Assembly: GCA_944990035.1 (NCBI GenBank)
Contig: CALYLX010000143.1
Span: 558,001-622,000 of the forward strand
Source of the DNA: Clitopilus passeckerianus
Lineage: Eukaryota; Basidiomycota; Agaricomycetes; Agaricales; Entolomataceae
Length of the DNA stretch: 64,000 nucleotides
Direction of reading: 5' to 3'
Both the position numbers and the translations under genes were made by a program. The notes beneath the pieces were generated by a model that worked only from the letters and a program-made list of their open reading frames with translations, ran no database searches and was not told where the DNA came from. The first letter of the stretch is position 1; each line of letters opens with the position of its first letter. Positions 32,863-45,083 of this stretch are shown piece after piece.

Positions 32863-34755
32863 TTATGCCTGATCGCTGACCCACCAGCCTGGACGAGTTG
32901 AGACGAAGAAGAAAATATCCCGCAACGACGCGACCGCCCTGGCGTACTCGGCATCCCAACTTTGCACAGTAGGCCCGTGCATACTAATCGACCTCCAATG
33001 GGTGACTTTGAGAGCATCCGTCAATCCTTTCAAGAAAGTCGGAGTCGGATGGTGAACATAGATGCTGCAGTTCGCCATTATTTCGTCCTCTTCTTCACTT
33101 GGGGGCTCAAGTTTCCTCGTCAAGGCTGCTGTGGTCACGAGGCTCCCTGCGATCTCAACGATCGTAAGTCGCTTCATTGTAGGAAGGACGGCCTCAAAGG
33201 CGAGTTCCTCATCGGGTGATGATTTCGGGAAAGATGACTTCGTGATTAGAATGGTGTCGAGGGTTGGTGCGGCTATGGAGAGGAAATCGCGCAGATCTTG
33301 GTTGCTAAGCCCCATGATATCGTGGAGTGCAAGGCTTCTCAGAACCGGGGCCGTTGAAGAGACGAAGAGCTGGAGCTGCGCAGGCAGGAGATGGCCGCTC
33401 TTGAGTTCAAGCTTTTCTAGCCTACGATGACGGCTTTGTCGTATAGGCTGAGATGATACACTGAATAAAGGTCAATGAGGGTTATGACCACCCAGAACTC
33501 GATTGACTCACGGTATGTTGCTCCTGCCCCAACGAACCACTGAAAGCCGACGTAGCTTCTTCCAACCCGTCATCGCATCAAGGATGTCGTCAAAAGTAAC
33601 ATCATCATTCGTATACATGTTGAAGGGGTAGGGTTTGAAGAGTGAGAAGCGCTCAACTTCTCGAAGATGACGGAGGGATGGAGCCAGGGATCGGAAGAGT
33701 GGTCTGGATATGTCGCATACACGGGTATTGCTTGCTAGCTTCAAGATATACCCAAAGGCCCTCCTATCCTCCTCTTTGAAATATTCATAGTGATATCGCG
33801 AGTTGCCGAAGTCGGTAGTTCTGAAGTTTTGAATAAAACGGGCCAGATCTGGTCGTTTCTCGAGAGAGTGAGCGATTGGAGCTGGGTCACCAATTTGGAT
33901 TGAGGAGTCCTCCCCAATAGACTCGAAAAAGAGTTCAATTAGGGGAAGCCACGACCTCTGGACGACGGCGAGATTTAGAAGGGTGGACCTCCAATGAGAG
34001 CTGGTTCTGTTGATACAAAATTCCGCTATCTCGCGCAGGATGGCGATGGGGAGTTCGGGGCAGGGAGGTCGAGATTGTTTAATGGGCAGGACTCGGACCT
34101 CCTGGACAGGTATACAATTTGACACTCGAGGAGTCAAGCTTGGGTCACCAATATTGGCGCTCGAACATTGGAGGTACAAGGATATGGCGTGGTTGGTTTC
34201 GTCCGTAGGGTACGTGCGATCGTATCCTATCTTGAGGTTCCCGGACGCAGCAGCAAGGCTCAATTCGCTCCCCAGTTCGAACACAGGGGCTGTTCCCGGG
34301 AGCAGCACAGAGAGGTAGCAGAGAATAGTACATATTGGGCGTGGACGAATGTCCGACTGCAGGATCTCTGAGTGGGTGTGATGAGAAGCTGAGCTCCGCC
34401 TCCGATGTAGCCAGTTCCGCGTCTTGAAACGAGGAAGCATCGTTGGGAGTGGCTTGCTTTCAACCGAAAAACCTTTCGGCCTGCGAGGTCCAACACAGTC
34501 ATCGATTGCCTAGAAGCCATGTCAACTCGCGTCCGGCTAAGTAGAAAGAGGTCGTACCAAGTCATGGAAGCTTGAGCTTTCGTTATACACAATAACTAGC
34601 CTGATCCCTGAAAACGATAGGTGTGTCTGCCCATCCAGTATAATAGAGAAGATGGAGGTATGAGCATTAGGTCGGTGGTCCTTGGTGAGCGAGCTTGAAT
34701 AGGTGTTGATACTGAGCCAGAAGGAGGGCTTGTCCAACCGGATTCGTTGTTCCAT
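32863..34755 (-). CDS. F-box-like/LRR family protein (micro-exon lost)
   Basis: Exons 34755-34558, 34509-33512 and 33460-32863 give 597 aa. The N-terminal domain has SFWLSIN and SFSGIRLVIVYNESSSF. The F-box-like region is ELPIAILREIAEF then WRSTLLNLAVVQRSWLPLIELFF. Later segments are leucine-rich (LRHLREVERFSLF, VLRSLALHDIMGLS) with the family motif DEELAFEAVLPTM. Unlike most paralogues there is only one intron between the long exon and the C-terminal exon; the short exon seen elsewhere is absent. The gene converges on the seven-TM gene (181 bp between stops). It is intact throughout, but more distant in sequence from the two tandem pairs. Confidence 0.8.
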
Positions 34756-35574
34756 GGTGTGACGATTATCGAGCCTGCCTGGCCCTACAGGTCCAGTGCA
34801 AGGTGGAGGAACACTAGTGCAGAGTTCGGTCTTCAATGACACAGTGCTTTGGGCGAGCTGGTACACCCCAGGACGGCATGGCGGACAAGTATGTTATATG
34901 GGAGAGAGCACCCGGTGTCTGCTAATGTTCCGTCACGGCCAAGGAACCCAAAACTCGGGTCCGGCTTGATGCCGCCACTGTATGTGTCTCTGGTGTGCCA
35001 GTACGCCTTCGAAGCAGCGCCACTAACCATGGTCCCCATGAATGATCTGGTCACCTTGGATGCTCGTGAGTGATGGTAGAGTCAGAAATGTTACCAAATG
35101 AGCTTCCACCGACGCGCCTTCATTAGACTGATGGCTTGACAAAATGCTTGCCTGTGGTCAAACGTTTGAATATGGTTGTGCGAGCTTGTAGATCATACCC
35201 TCAACCCGCGTTGTGACCTCAGGAATGACTGCTGGAGCATAGAAGCTTGAGATTCTTAAGACGAGGAGACATGCACTAGGATTCCCATCATCGCCCTTCA
35301 CCGATCAAACATCCAGTTGGGGGTCCAGCTATCCACATCTGGCAAATGATTTTCATGTGAAGTATGCTCCCTGGTTCCCTTGGGGGAGGTTCGAAGGCAA
35401 TATCTTTCATCGATCGTTCTCTTAGAACTCACCCTAATCAGAACATGATCCCTAGGTGGAAAGCAATTGTCTAAATATCACAAGTCAACCAAATACTGAT
35501 ACCAGTACAAAGTCGTTATGTAGGCATCTTTTCAATGTCGCCTCCATCCTATTGCCTGTTGGCCCTTGGGTCGA
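34756..35574. other. Intergenic between family genes
   Basis: The right part (about 35370-35590) is homologous to 37610-37805, i.e. the shared 3' flank of the tandem pair downstream. Short open frames on both strands near 34.85-35.07 kb have no recognised features. Confidence 0.5.
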
Positions 35575-37468
35575 CTAGTTGTCCGGACCGTATATACTAA
35601 GCGTAATGCCTCTCCTGGCAGCTACTGTTAAGGCTCTCGTCTTAAGTTCCGCGATCGTGGTATCCTCGGGTCCATCGACAATGTCAATGCGAATCCGCCT
35701 CCAGTTTGTGTCTTCTAGAGCCTCAGGTAGTCCCTTCAAGAAGTCTGGATGGATGTCGAAGAGATGGACATGTGAGCGGGATTTGGTACGGTCAGGTGCA
35801 GGTTGCTTGGCGATGAGTATGTTGTGCGTAACTTCAACTTCTTCTCCTGCTATGGTGAGCCCGCTCAATAAGGGCATGTGAGGAAGTGCCACCTCGATTG
35901 CCGATGGTGCACCTTTATCGCACCATAACCTACAATCCCTAAGCGAGAAAAAGCGTAGAGTCGAACTAACCGACGAAAGGAACACAAGGAGTCCAGTGTC
36001 ACTGAGGTTCGTGATGTGCACCAAGGTTATCGACCTCAATCTGGGACTATGGAACCGTGCTAGTTGAGATCCGGAAAGACATCCATTTCCAAGAGTCAGC
36101 TTCTCCAAAGAGGGAAATGCTGGGATCGTTGATACCTGAGAAGCATCAATCCCAGTGTGAGACCATTAGATTACCGAGCTTACCTCTGCCTCGCCTCCTA
36201 TATTACTAGAATAAAATCTGGTTTAGTCAAACTCAAAGCCCAAACCCCATGGTTTCTGCCTAAAAGCAATACTCACAGCTCGTCCAGATTCGGCGAATCC
36301 CACTGTGACAAATTCAACAACACTACTCTATCCCACGTCTTCAATATCGAGAAGAGTCCGTCTAGCATCAAATGCAACCCTTTTGGCACTTCCCAAAAGT
36401 ATGGCGGTCTATCACGATGGCGTGCAGAGTATCCGACCTGCCAGAAATTAAGAGGTCGGAGTGTAAACGCCCGGATGTTCTGGAGCTGTGGTAGTAGCTC
36501 CTTTAAGTTGTGAAACGATGCCTTGTGAATTGTGAGGATTTTAATTGATGTGAGACCAGCCCCCACGATGACTCTTGAAGCCTCATGAAGTTTGCTGGCG
36601 CTAATCGTCGAATGGTTTTCCTCCTGGTATAATAGGGCGTCATCATATGCAGATATAAGCCTCCCAAGGTTTGGCTGGCGCATCAATTTGTGAGCAATGG
36701 CGGTTACGGTCGCAGCACTGTTCGGACCTGTGTCGATTTCAAAAAAATCGAAGATTAGTTCCGAAAGCTCGGACCATGATTTCTGGACAAGAGAATATCT
36801 CAGAAGATCCTGCTTCCACGTGGGCTGTGGCCAAGTCGTGTCGATGGTATAGGAGATAATAGATTTCAGAATGTGCATGGGAAGCTTGGCCGTAGGATTG
36901 GTATTCCTGCGCAGAGGAAGAACACGCAGGGAGTACCCCCTGAGTTGGGTGAAAGTAAAGTTGGTACGATCATCATTCGCGTACTCGAGACAAAGATGTA
37001 CTCCAGGTTTTGAACCGGACAGCGCAATGGTCTGTGCGAAGATGATACGATGAGGCGCCGGTTCATCTAGTCGCTTCGTATTCCATGGCTCTAGCTTGTA
37101 CGTGTACGATCCGGATTCATTGGTAGATCGGATAAGTTCAAACACGAGCTCAAGCTCTCGTATCTCTGGCCGACAGTGACCGGGCTTCTGATAATCTTGT
37201 GTCGACCTGGAGTTGGGTGGCTCGATGCTGGCAACCTTTTCATAGGTGGGTTAACTTTTACAACTCGGAAGAAGATGAAAGAGCATACTGTACCGATACA
37301 AGCGGATGAATCCCTGCAGGCGATGAGAACGCGTACTACAGAGAAAACCTCGACCGCCGTGTCATCTAAGACAACCGACATAGTACATTTTAGTTGCGCC
37401 TGAGGCACGGGGGTTGAATAGTCGACCCATGAGTTAAAGCTGATCCAATGGCTCCCGGTAGCCTCCAT
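35575..37468 (-). CDS. F-box-like/LRR family protein, tandem copy 1
   Basis: Exons 37468-37289, 37235-36277, a 22-nt micro-exon 36205-36184, and 36135-35575 give 573 aa. The start MEATGSHWISF is conserved with the neighbour, and the neighbour has a stop just upstream in frame, which fixes this start. The F-box-like region is KLPMHILKSIISYTID then WKQDLLRYSLVQKSWSELSEL. Leucine-rich segments include LKELLPQLQNIRAFTL, VVLLNLSQWDSPNL and LRSITLVHITNLSD. The C-terminal exon ends with a conserved FLKGLPEALEDTNWRRI block and RRGITLSIYG. Intact. Role by analogy only: putative substrate adaptor of a ubiquitin ligase. It forms a tandem pair with the gene at 37794-39675, about 2.2 kb apart. Confidence 0.8.
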
Positions 37469-37793
37469 AATATCATGCCAATCTCCAGTGTCCAAATCAA
37501 GCTTGGTGGTGGATGGAAGCAAGGCGTTTGTGTTTGCACACTGCTCGCACAGCCACATTTCACAACTGCTCATCTCCTTGCAAATCTCAGCACTAATCAC
37601 GCACTCCGTAACAGATCCCCGGTGGAGGTTCGAAGGCTGCATCTTCCACTTCTCAGAACTCACCCAAATCAGAAGACGATCCCCGTGCCGAAAACAGATG
37701 TCTGAATGTTATGAACCAACCATCTATTACCAGTACAGAGTATCCTTTTATCGTTGCCTCCATCCTATTGCCTGACGGGCCTTGTGTCCACTA

Positions 37794-39675
37794 TTAGTTC
37801 ACAATAAATATACTAAGGTAAATGCCTCTCCTGGCAGCTACCGCTAAGGCTCTTGCCCTGAGTTCCATGATCAAGGGATCCCCGTCTCCACCGATGATAT
37901 CAATACCAATATCCTTCCAGTTTGTGTCTTCGAGCGCCTCAGGTAGACCCTTCAAGAAGTCTGAATTAACGGTGTAGAGATGGGTATATGAGTGGGATCT
38001 AGGACGGTCAGGCGCAGGTCGCTTGGCAGTCAAGATTTTGTGCGTAAGTTCTTCTCCTGCCATGACGACCCGACCCAACGCCGTCATGCGGGGAAGTGCA
38101 GCCTCAATCGCCAATGGTTGAACTCCATCACGCCGCAACCTGCAATGATTGAGCGAAAAGAACAGTAGAGTCGAACCAACCGACAGAAGAAACGCGAGGA
38201 GTTCAGCGTCTTTGAGGGTCGTGATGTGCGATAAGGTCATTGAACTCAATCTGGGACTGTAGCACCGCGCTAGCTGAGCTCCAGAAAGAGGTCCGTTCGC
38301 GAGAGTGAGCTCCTCCAAAGAGGGAAATGCGGCAACCATTGGCACCTGAGAATATCAATCCTAGTCTGAGACCATCAGAATACTGAACTAACCACTTCAC
38401 CTCCTGTATTGCTAGAAAAAGTACAGATTAATCGAGCCCAAAACTCGTCTTTAAAACCGTGCTCACATGTATGGATTCGGCGAATCCCACTGCGCCAAAG
38501 TCAACTTAACCAGTTTAGTCCAGGTCGTTATCGAGAGGATTTCGTCAAGCATCAACCACAGCCCTTCTGGAACTTCCCAAAAGTGTGGCAATGTGCCCTG
38601 AAGGCGCGAAGAGTATATGACTTGCCAGTCATTAAGAGGTTTGAGTGTAAATGTCCGGATGTTCTGGAGCAGTGGGAGCAGTTCCTTCAATTGGTGAAAC
38701 GACGCCTTGAGAATCGTGAGCGTTTTAATCGACGTGAGCCCAGCCCGCACAATGATTCTCGAAACCTCATGAAGCTCGCTGGGGCTAGGCGTCGAAAGGA
38801 TTTGGCCCCGGTTCAAGATGGCATCATCGAATGCGGCTATAAGCCTTCCAAGGTTTGGCCGGTGCAGTAATTTGTGTGCAATGGCGGATACGGTCGCAGG
38901 ATTTTGATTGACAGTGGTTCCGAAAATCTCGAAGACCAGGTCGGATAGACCGGACCATGACTTTTGGAGAAGGGAATATTCCAGGAGATCTTGCTTCCAC
39001 CCGTGCTGTGTCGTGTCGATAGCATAGAAAACAATAGATCTCAGAATGTGCATGGGAAGGTTAACAATGGCTGCAGGATGATTGGTATCCCTACGCAGGG
39101 GAAGGACGCGCAGCGAGTAGTTCTGGAGGTAGGGTAGGGGGATACTGATGAGATCGACGCGATCAGTATTCTCATACTCGAGACGAAGATGTGCGCCAGG
39201 TTTTGACTTAGACAGCGCAATGGTCTGTGCGAATATGATACGATGAAGCACCCGTTCATCTGGTCGCTTGGAATTCCATGGCTCCAGCTTGTATGTGTAC
39301 GAGCCAAATTTATCGATATGGCCAGCTAGTTCGAACACAAGGTCGAGCACTGGTAGTTCTGGCCGATGGTGGCTGGGTTTCTGATAATCTGGGGCTGACC
39401 TGGAATTTGGCTGCCTACGATGGGGCTCACTGCTTGTCACCTTTTCATGGGTAGATTAACTTTATTAACTAATAAACAAAGCAAGAACTCACTGTACTGA
39501 GATAAGCCGGTAAATTTCTGCAGGCGATGACCACGCGTGCTGCAGAGAAAGACACGACCGCTGTGTCATCTAGAATAACTGATATCGTAAACTTTAGCTG
39601 CGTCTCCTTCTGCGCGTAGATCGAATAGTCAGTCCAGGAGCTGAAGCTGATCCAATGGCTCCCAGTAGCCTCCAT
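37794..39675 (-). CDS. F-box-like/LRR family protein, tandem copy 2
   Basis: Exons 39675-39493, 39440-38467, a 19-nt micro-exon 38411-38393, and 38345-37794 give 575 aa. Start MEATGSHWISF; F-box-like region NLPMHILRSIVFYAID then WKQDLLEYSLLQKSWSGLSDL; leucine-rich segments LKELLPLLQNIRTFTL and LVKLTLAQWDSPN; C-terminal FLKGLPEALEDTNWKDI block and RRGIYLSIF. It is very similar to the copy at 35575-37468 along its whole length, with matching intron positions; the micro-exon differs by exactly one codon in length (19 versus 22 nt). The duplicated unit includes flanking DNA on both sides. Intact frame. Confidence 0.8.
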
Positions 39676-40141
39676 GATGCCACGCCAAGCGCTAGATCCG
39701 GGGAAGTCGTAGATGAAAGTGTCGGAGAAGTTACAGTCGTCAAGCACAGCCACAGTTCAGAACGCCACATGCTCCGAGTCCTCTGCCAAACGGCGCACTG
39801 ACAGGCGGTGAATGCAGAACCGGAACCGTCTCTAACGGAGAACCAGGCGAATATCTCTTTCTTATCGACCCAGCAGCTAAGAGACAACAAAGAAGGATCC
39901 GAACAGAGGGCCGAGCCTTCTCTTTGTTCTATTTGCTCTGGAGAACTTGAACTGCACATGGGTAACAGGTCTCCTCGTCGCAGCAGCAGCTGGAATAGAT
40001 TTCCCCGCAGAGCAGTGGCGGCTGAAGCTCTAAAGTCCCTGTTGGGCATAGTAATACTCTCGAGGGCATCTATTCAGAGACAGGTATCCGACACAATAAG
40101 CAGAAATAAATTACAACATCTCTCAACCGACCATCCTAACG
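39676..40141. other. Intergenic
   Basis: Promoter of the family gene to the left, and 3' flank of the F-box gene to the right. Open frames crossing it are not supported by the paralogue comparison. Confidence 0.45.
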
Positions 40142-41056
40142 TCACGACACCCACTCTCGTCTAAACGACTCTCTCATCTCTGCTGGATCTGCTCTCGGAT
40201 GTAGCGTCACCTCCAAGTCACTGGGCGACTCGATCGCAGCAAGTGCATCCATCATGAGTCCATCCTTGATCGCGTATATCGACGACTTCGACGACATATC
40301 AGGACCGGGCTGAAGCTGCAGCTTCTTCAGCGTCGCTGGGAGCCTCGATGGGAAGAGCGACAATACTTCTTTTCTCGCTTCGTCGGGCTTGGCTGCTTTC
40401 TTCACTGCGAGAGCTTCCTTCACCCCCATCGCGAAGCTGACAGCCATGTTTAGGCCCGAGACTTGAAGGTCTTCGAGTCTGGGGCAGGCTTCTTCCAGTG
40501 CGGCCACCTGTAGGAGCCCGTGGGGGTTACGATTGCCGTGCAGGTGTAATTTCTCGAGGACAGGGAATTTTGAGGGGGTGGTTGGGAATGAATAGAACCC
40601 CGATACCGTCAAGCTACGGAGCCGGGGGAAAGAGGTACGGAACAGTCGAGATATGGCAATCGTACTGATATGGGGGGTCGAGCATATGAAGACCAACGAT
40701 TCAAGAGTTGGTGCAGCTAGTGTCAGGATCTGCATCAACGAATTAAGGTCTGTAGCCTCTCGTGTTCCTGGTAATTGGGGAACCGAATTTCGAGGCTGGG
40801 TTTTTGACATATCTTGATCAGATATAAACAGGTGGCGTATCTGCCGTTTGTAGAATGGTGTTCTCTCCAGTCGGGAAGCGAGTGTTCTTATCATGGTAGG
40901 GCCAGAAATGGCTAGGGACTGGAGGAGGTATGACTCTGCGATCTCCCGGAAATAACGGGAGGTAAGGCATAATGAACGAGCTGTTTGGCCGTCATCTAAG
41001 CATGCGAGCTCGAAGATGTAGGATTGGATTTCGGGTGGACAGAATCGCAGGCTCAT
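40142..41056 (-). CDS. F-box protein
   Basis: Single exon, 304 aa, starting MSLRFCPPEIQSYIFELACLD. The N-terminal about 45 residues are a canonical fungal F-box (PPEIQSYIFELA then TARSLCLTSRYFREIAESYLL). Downstream lie leucine-rich segments (LESLVFICSTPH, FPRLRSLTVSGFYSF, FPVLEKLHLHGN, CPRLEDLQVSGLN) typical of an LRR-like ligand surface. It probably links a substrate to Skp1 in an SCF complex; the substrate is unknown. It differs from the neighbouring F-box-like family in lacking introns and the N-terminal domain. Confidence 0.85.
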   Translation of the reverse strand: MSLRFCPPEIQSYIFELACLDDGQTARSLCLTSRYFREIAESYLLQSLAISGPTMIRTLASRLERTPFYKRQIRHLFISDQDMSKTQPRNSVPQLPGTREATDLNSLMQILTLAAPTLESLVFICSTPHISTIAISRLFRTSFPRLRSLTVSGFYSFPTTPSKFPVLEKLHLHGNRNPHGLLQVAALEEACPRLEDLQVSGLNMAVSFAMGVKEALAVKKAAKPDEARKEVLSLFPSRLPATLKKLQLQPGPDMSSKSSIYAIKDGLMMDALAAIESPSDLEVTLHPRADPAEMRESFRREWVS

Positions 41057-42260
41057 GGCAGGTCGGGAAAAATAGTGGGATGAAGGTCGAGGTGAAAGTC
41101 CTTCAGACGCCCGACTTGGGAGGTGACAGGTACGTTGCTTTTGCTCATTTTCAGTTCATTTGCCCTTACCGATCCATAAGATGGTGCGTCAATGTCGCGC
41201 CAAATGTCGCCATTCGTTCTGATCATGTGACGAAAAAGATCTGGACGCGTCTACAGAAGTGCATCGCCACTGGGCTTGCTCTGAAGAGGGGTTAGACAGC
41301 AACCACGGTTTCGAGGAAGAATAAGCGTATGTGAGCAGAGGAGATTAGGAAGACAAGTATTTGTAACTATGTCATGATGGACAACTGCTTCGTTGAACGA
41401 CGGAGAGTTCCCAAGCCCTGCCTTAATACACATTACTTGCGTCAAATGCAGGTCGAATGCGAACCTTCGAATTCGCACTATAAATATCAGACGCAGTCTC
41501 CATCGATCAATCGTCCTTTTGAGTCTACAAAAATAGCCTTGTAAAACCAATCCAACGATCCAGAAATAATCGTCCGCAGCCCACCAGACAACTCATATAA
41601 ATCAAACATCGACCTGAGTGGATGAGAACAAACCTCTCACCAGGACTGCTATACTGCTACAGCCGCTTCCTCTCCACTGGCAGGTTGTCGGATGCAAATT
41701 TCAATCGGTTCAACAAATTACACCGCAGAGGGGTATACTCGGCTTCCGTTCCCTTGTCAGTGCTGCTCAGATTCTGCCACTGTAATCGTACACCTTTACC
41801 AGTCCTCTGCGTCATACAGAATCCTCCACACCGACCTCATGTTGCCAGAGTCTTCCAGCCTTCTACTGCTGAAGTCAACGGTTTAGCATTTCGTCATCCA
41901 ATTCATTCTGTGACGGCGTATCCGCAGCAGTCCTGAGCGGCGTGATATCCCCGAATTTCTGGGTAAACAAAAATTGGTGCAGGCTTTGGAAACTCTTTGT
42001 TATACAAAGATATACGACCGGAGGGCAGCATCGAATACATGATTCTGGAGGTGTGTTTACCAAGGATTTCCAAGTGCATTGGCAAAGGCTTGTTTGAATT
42101 CACCCTGAGGACAAGCACAAGCCAAGCTCGGCTCGTAACGCGGCCATCAAAATGATGGGCTTATGTTTCCAAACTCGTGGCTTAACGATCACCAAGGCCT
42201 CTTGTCATCGTTCCCAAGCACTTTTCATTCTGACCCTCAACGCTCCTTACATCGTCCAAG
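41057..42260. other. Divergent promoter region
   Basis: Lies between the F-box gene and the GH79 gene. Short open frames only; nothing recognised. Confidence 0.5.
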
Positions 42261-44600
42261 ATGCTCTTGTCGACACTCTTGGGCCTTGGCTTTTGCAGCA
42301 GTGCTGCCACGGCCGTTACCGTATATGGACAAATCCCTCTTGGCCAAACAACCGCTTCTGCGCCCCAAGGCCTTCCTACTGAAGCTCCAACAGCAGGCAA
42401 CAGCAGCGTCGCAAACGCGGCTTACGATAAAACACTCCTTACTCCTCCTGCAATCCCGGGAGACGCACAAACGCAATTTACGATAAACCTTCAAGCCAAT
42501 AATGGATCCGTACCAAACCTCTCAATTATGCAGCATGGCTCGTTTTTCGGATTCTCAGTCGAAACCTCCGTAGTAACGCAGCTCAGTACGTCTTCAAAGC
42601 TTTACTTTTCGCTTCGGAATCGATACTGATAGTCATTTTAGTGGGCAAGAACTCGTTAGTTATCCTACTTGAGTTTTAGGGCAACCACTCATTAAATCGT
42701 CGCAGAACACACATTCAGCCCATCTTCCTTAACTTGATCTCGCAGATTGTCCAGCGAGCGGGAGGCCTACACATCCGTATGGGAGGAAACACTCAGGATT
42801 TTGCCTACTTTGTAGACAACATTCCCAACGGGCACGCTACCTCTAAAGAATCGAGCGACCCCAAGAATCCCGTACATCCAACAACTCTCAAACCTTATGA
42901 TTTCCCGCTAATGAGTTGATCATTCTAGACAAAAACGCCATCTGTGCTTTACAGTATGGATTTCTTCTATCTTGCCTCGAACATCTCTTCCCTCGTTCCT
43001 GGAACACGGTGGTATCTCGGTACGTTGTTCGCAAGACATACGGAAAATTTGTTGCTCACGTGCAGACAGGTATCCCTTTCAACGATACCAACTGGCGTTT
43101 CGAGATCGCAGAACACAGTCAAAGAATTCTTGGTGATAACCTCATCGGCCTCCAGGCAGGTAACGAACCCGATTACTATGGAACGTATGTGGGCTTTCTC
43201 TACTTTATGCCCTCTAGGGTCCTAACTTGTATCCAATAGTCACGGACACCGAAAACAAGATTATGCTCCCCAAGACTACTTCACTGAGTTCGGTTCGCTG
43301 GTGCAAGCATATAATAGTGATAGCAACGTCCCAATCAAGAATAACCTCATTGGACCCTCACTTGCCACTGGACCTTGGCACCCAACTGACGTTTGGAACA
43401 CTGGATACTTAGATGCGTACAAGGATACATTGATGGCCATTACTGTTGAACAGTATGTTCCCCTCATTCCTTAATACTAGACCTTTACTAACATCCGCCT
43501 CAGCTACCCGAGCAATAATTGTTGGGTCACCTACAACGTTGGTAGCTACACGGACCCTCAATTAACCTTCCCGGAATTCCTCAAACATTCAGCCGGTGTC
43601 GAACTGGTCAAGGATTACTTGGATACTTCAGCCCGTGCGCAGGCACTCGGGAAGCCTTTCATCATGTTCGAGACGAACTCTGCCACTTGTGGCGGTTTAC
43701 CTGGTATCTCCGACAGTTTCGGTGCTACCCTCTGGGCCCTCGATTATGGATATACTATGGCTGCAAGCAACTTCTCCCATGCGCTTCTTCACTTTGGTGG
43801 TCAGAACGTTTACTATAACGTGAGTCATCCCCTTCATCTGGATGTTTTGACGGCGATGCTGATATTCTTCTTGACAGCCTATCACTGCTCCTCCCACCAA
43901 CCAGTCGTCCTTCAACCAGTACACCATTGGTGGAACCTTCTACTCCATCATCGTCATGGCCGAGACCTTCGGAAAATCGAACGTTTCTCAGATCGTTGAT
44001 ACCTCGACCTCTGACTTGACCCCCTCCTACGCCATCTACGACAACGGTGCCCTCGACAAGGTTGCATTGTTCAACTACATGTCAGACCCCTCCGGCGCCC
44101 ACGACATCACTGGCACTTTCACTATGGAAGGCGGTGCAGTCCCACAGACCGTCTACGTCAAGTACCTCGCCGCCGAGTCCGTCTCGGTGAAGACCAACAT
44201 CACCTGGGCAAACCAGACCTTCGGCAACGCGTTCCACGTCGATGGTAGTCTCAAGGGTGACTACAACGTCCAGCAAATCGCATGTGACACCGGTGCCAAC
44301 GCCTGCCACATCCCGGTCAAGGCTCCCGGATTCGCTCTGGTGTTCCTCAAAGACCCCAGTTCCCAACCTGATGGCCCGACGACGTACGCCACGACGGCGT
44401 ATACGAAGGCCATTAACACCGCTACCATCGACCCGTCAGTGTTGGCTACCAGCAACGGACATAACCAAAAGGACAGGCTGAATTATGGAAGCACGAGTTA
44501 TGGAAGCGTGAACGGCGCGATGGCCGCCAGGCTTGTGCCCGGGCTTGCCGTGGTGGGTGCAATGGTCGGTGGAGCTTTGGTGTTGGCTGGGATGAGGTGA
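42261..44600 (+). CDS. Secreted GH79 beta-glucuronidase-like glycoside hydrolase
   Basis: Exons 42261-42585, 42642-42654 (13 nt), 42706-42871, 42929-43019, 43070-43184, 43240-43452, 43504-43819 and 43878-44600 give 653 aa. A signal peptide (MLLSTLLGLGFCSSAATAV) is followed by the family start HGSFFGFSVETSVV. The acid/base glutamate is expected in AGNEPDYYG and the nucleophile in IMFETNSATCGG, both present. GLHIRMGGNTQDF is another family block. GH79 enzymes remove glucuronic acid from glycans such as arabinogalactan. The C-terminus ends in a hydrophobic segment (VPGLAVVGAMVGGALVLAG) after a serine/tyrosine-rich linker, suggesting a GPI anchor or membrane tether, so the enzyme may stay on the cell surface. 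Confidence 0.9.
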
Positions 44601-44910
44601 TAGATTTGACAGACGGATGGACTTATTCAAGACTTTGACTTTCTAGCTAGATCTAGGACTAGTACTATTTAGTTTGAACATTTCGCGTAGCTTGCGGTGT
44701 GTTTAATGTGTTATTTTGGGAATAACATCTATACCAAACCGATACTGTAGGACGATAATAAGATGCAAATTAGAGATGTAGCTCTGAGCTCTTGACGGCT
44801 GTGAGATGGCAGAAGTGTGGTCGTCCGTTTAAGGGGAACCACCTCCTGCATGCTCCAGAAACCTTGTCCATTGAAATTAGAAGCAAAAAGTGACACAATT
44901 TCTATACATG
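44601..44910. other. 3' flank of the GH79 gene
   Basis: AT-rich flank between GH79 and the tRNA genes. No features recognised. Confidence 0.5.
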
Positions 44911-45005
44911 TCGACGCCAGCAGGATTTGAACCTGCGCCCTCAAAGAGGAACAGATGTTTCGAAGGGATTCGAATCTGTCGCCGTAACCACTTGGCTATA
45001 GCGCC
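44911..45005 (-). tRNA. tRNA-Ser(CGA) with a short intron
   Basis: The 95-nt gene folds as a class II tRNA: acceptor GGCGCTA/TGGCGTC, D arm GCC/GGC, anticodon stem ACAGA/TCTGT, long variable arm CCTC/GAGG, and T arm GCAGG-TTCAAAT-CCTGC. The anticodon loop holds CGA followed by a 12-nt intron one base 3' of the anticodon, the canonical position. A box (TAGCCAAGTGG) and B box (GGTTCAAATCC) are present. The encoded 3' end has discriminator G and no CCA. It reads UCG serine codons. Overall sequence resembles yeast tRNA-Ser(CGA), which also has an intron. Confidence 0.9.
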
Positions 45006-45083
45006 CTGAGAGACAACTGATGCTTGTACTTGCTGAAGCGATGGTGCAAAGGACGGCTAAGAAAATTCACCGAAAAAAGAAGC

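Noticed and set aside
37469..37663. Upstream extension of the family gene with an open frame and Cys-rich peptide
   Set aside because: The tandem twin has an in-frame stop at the corresponding place, so the MEATGSHW start is used in both.
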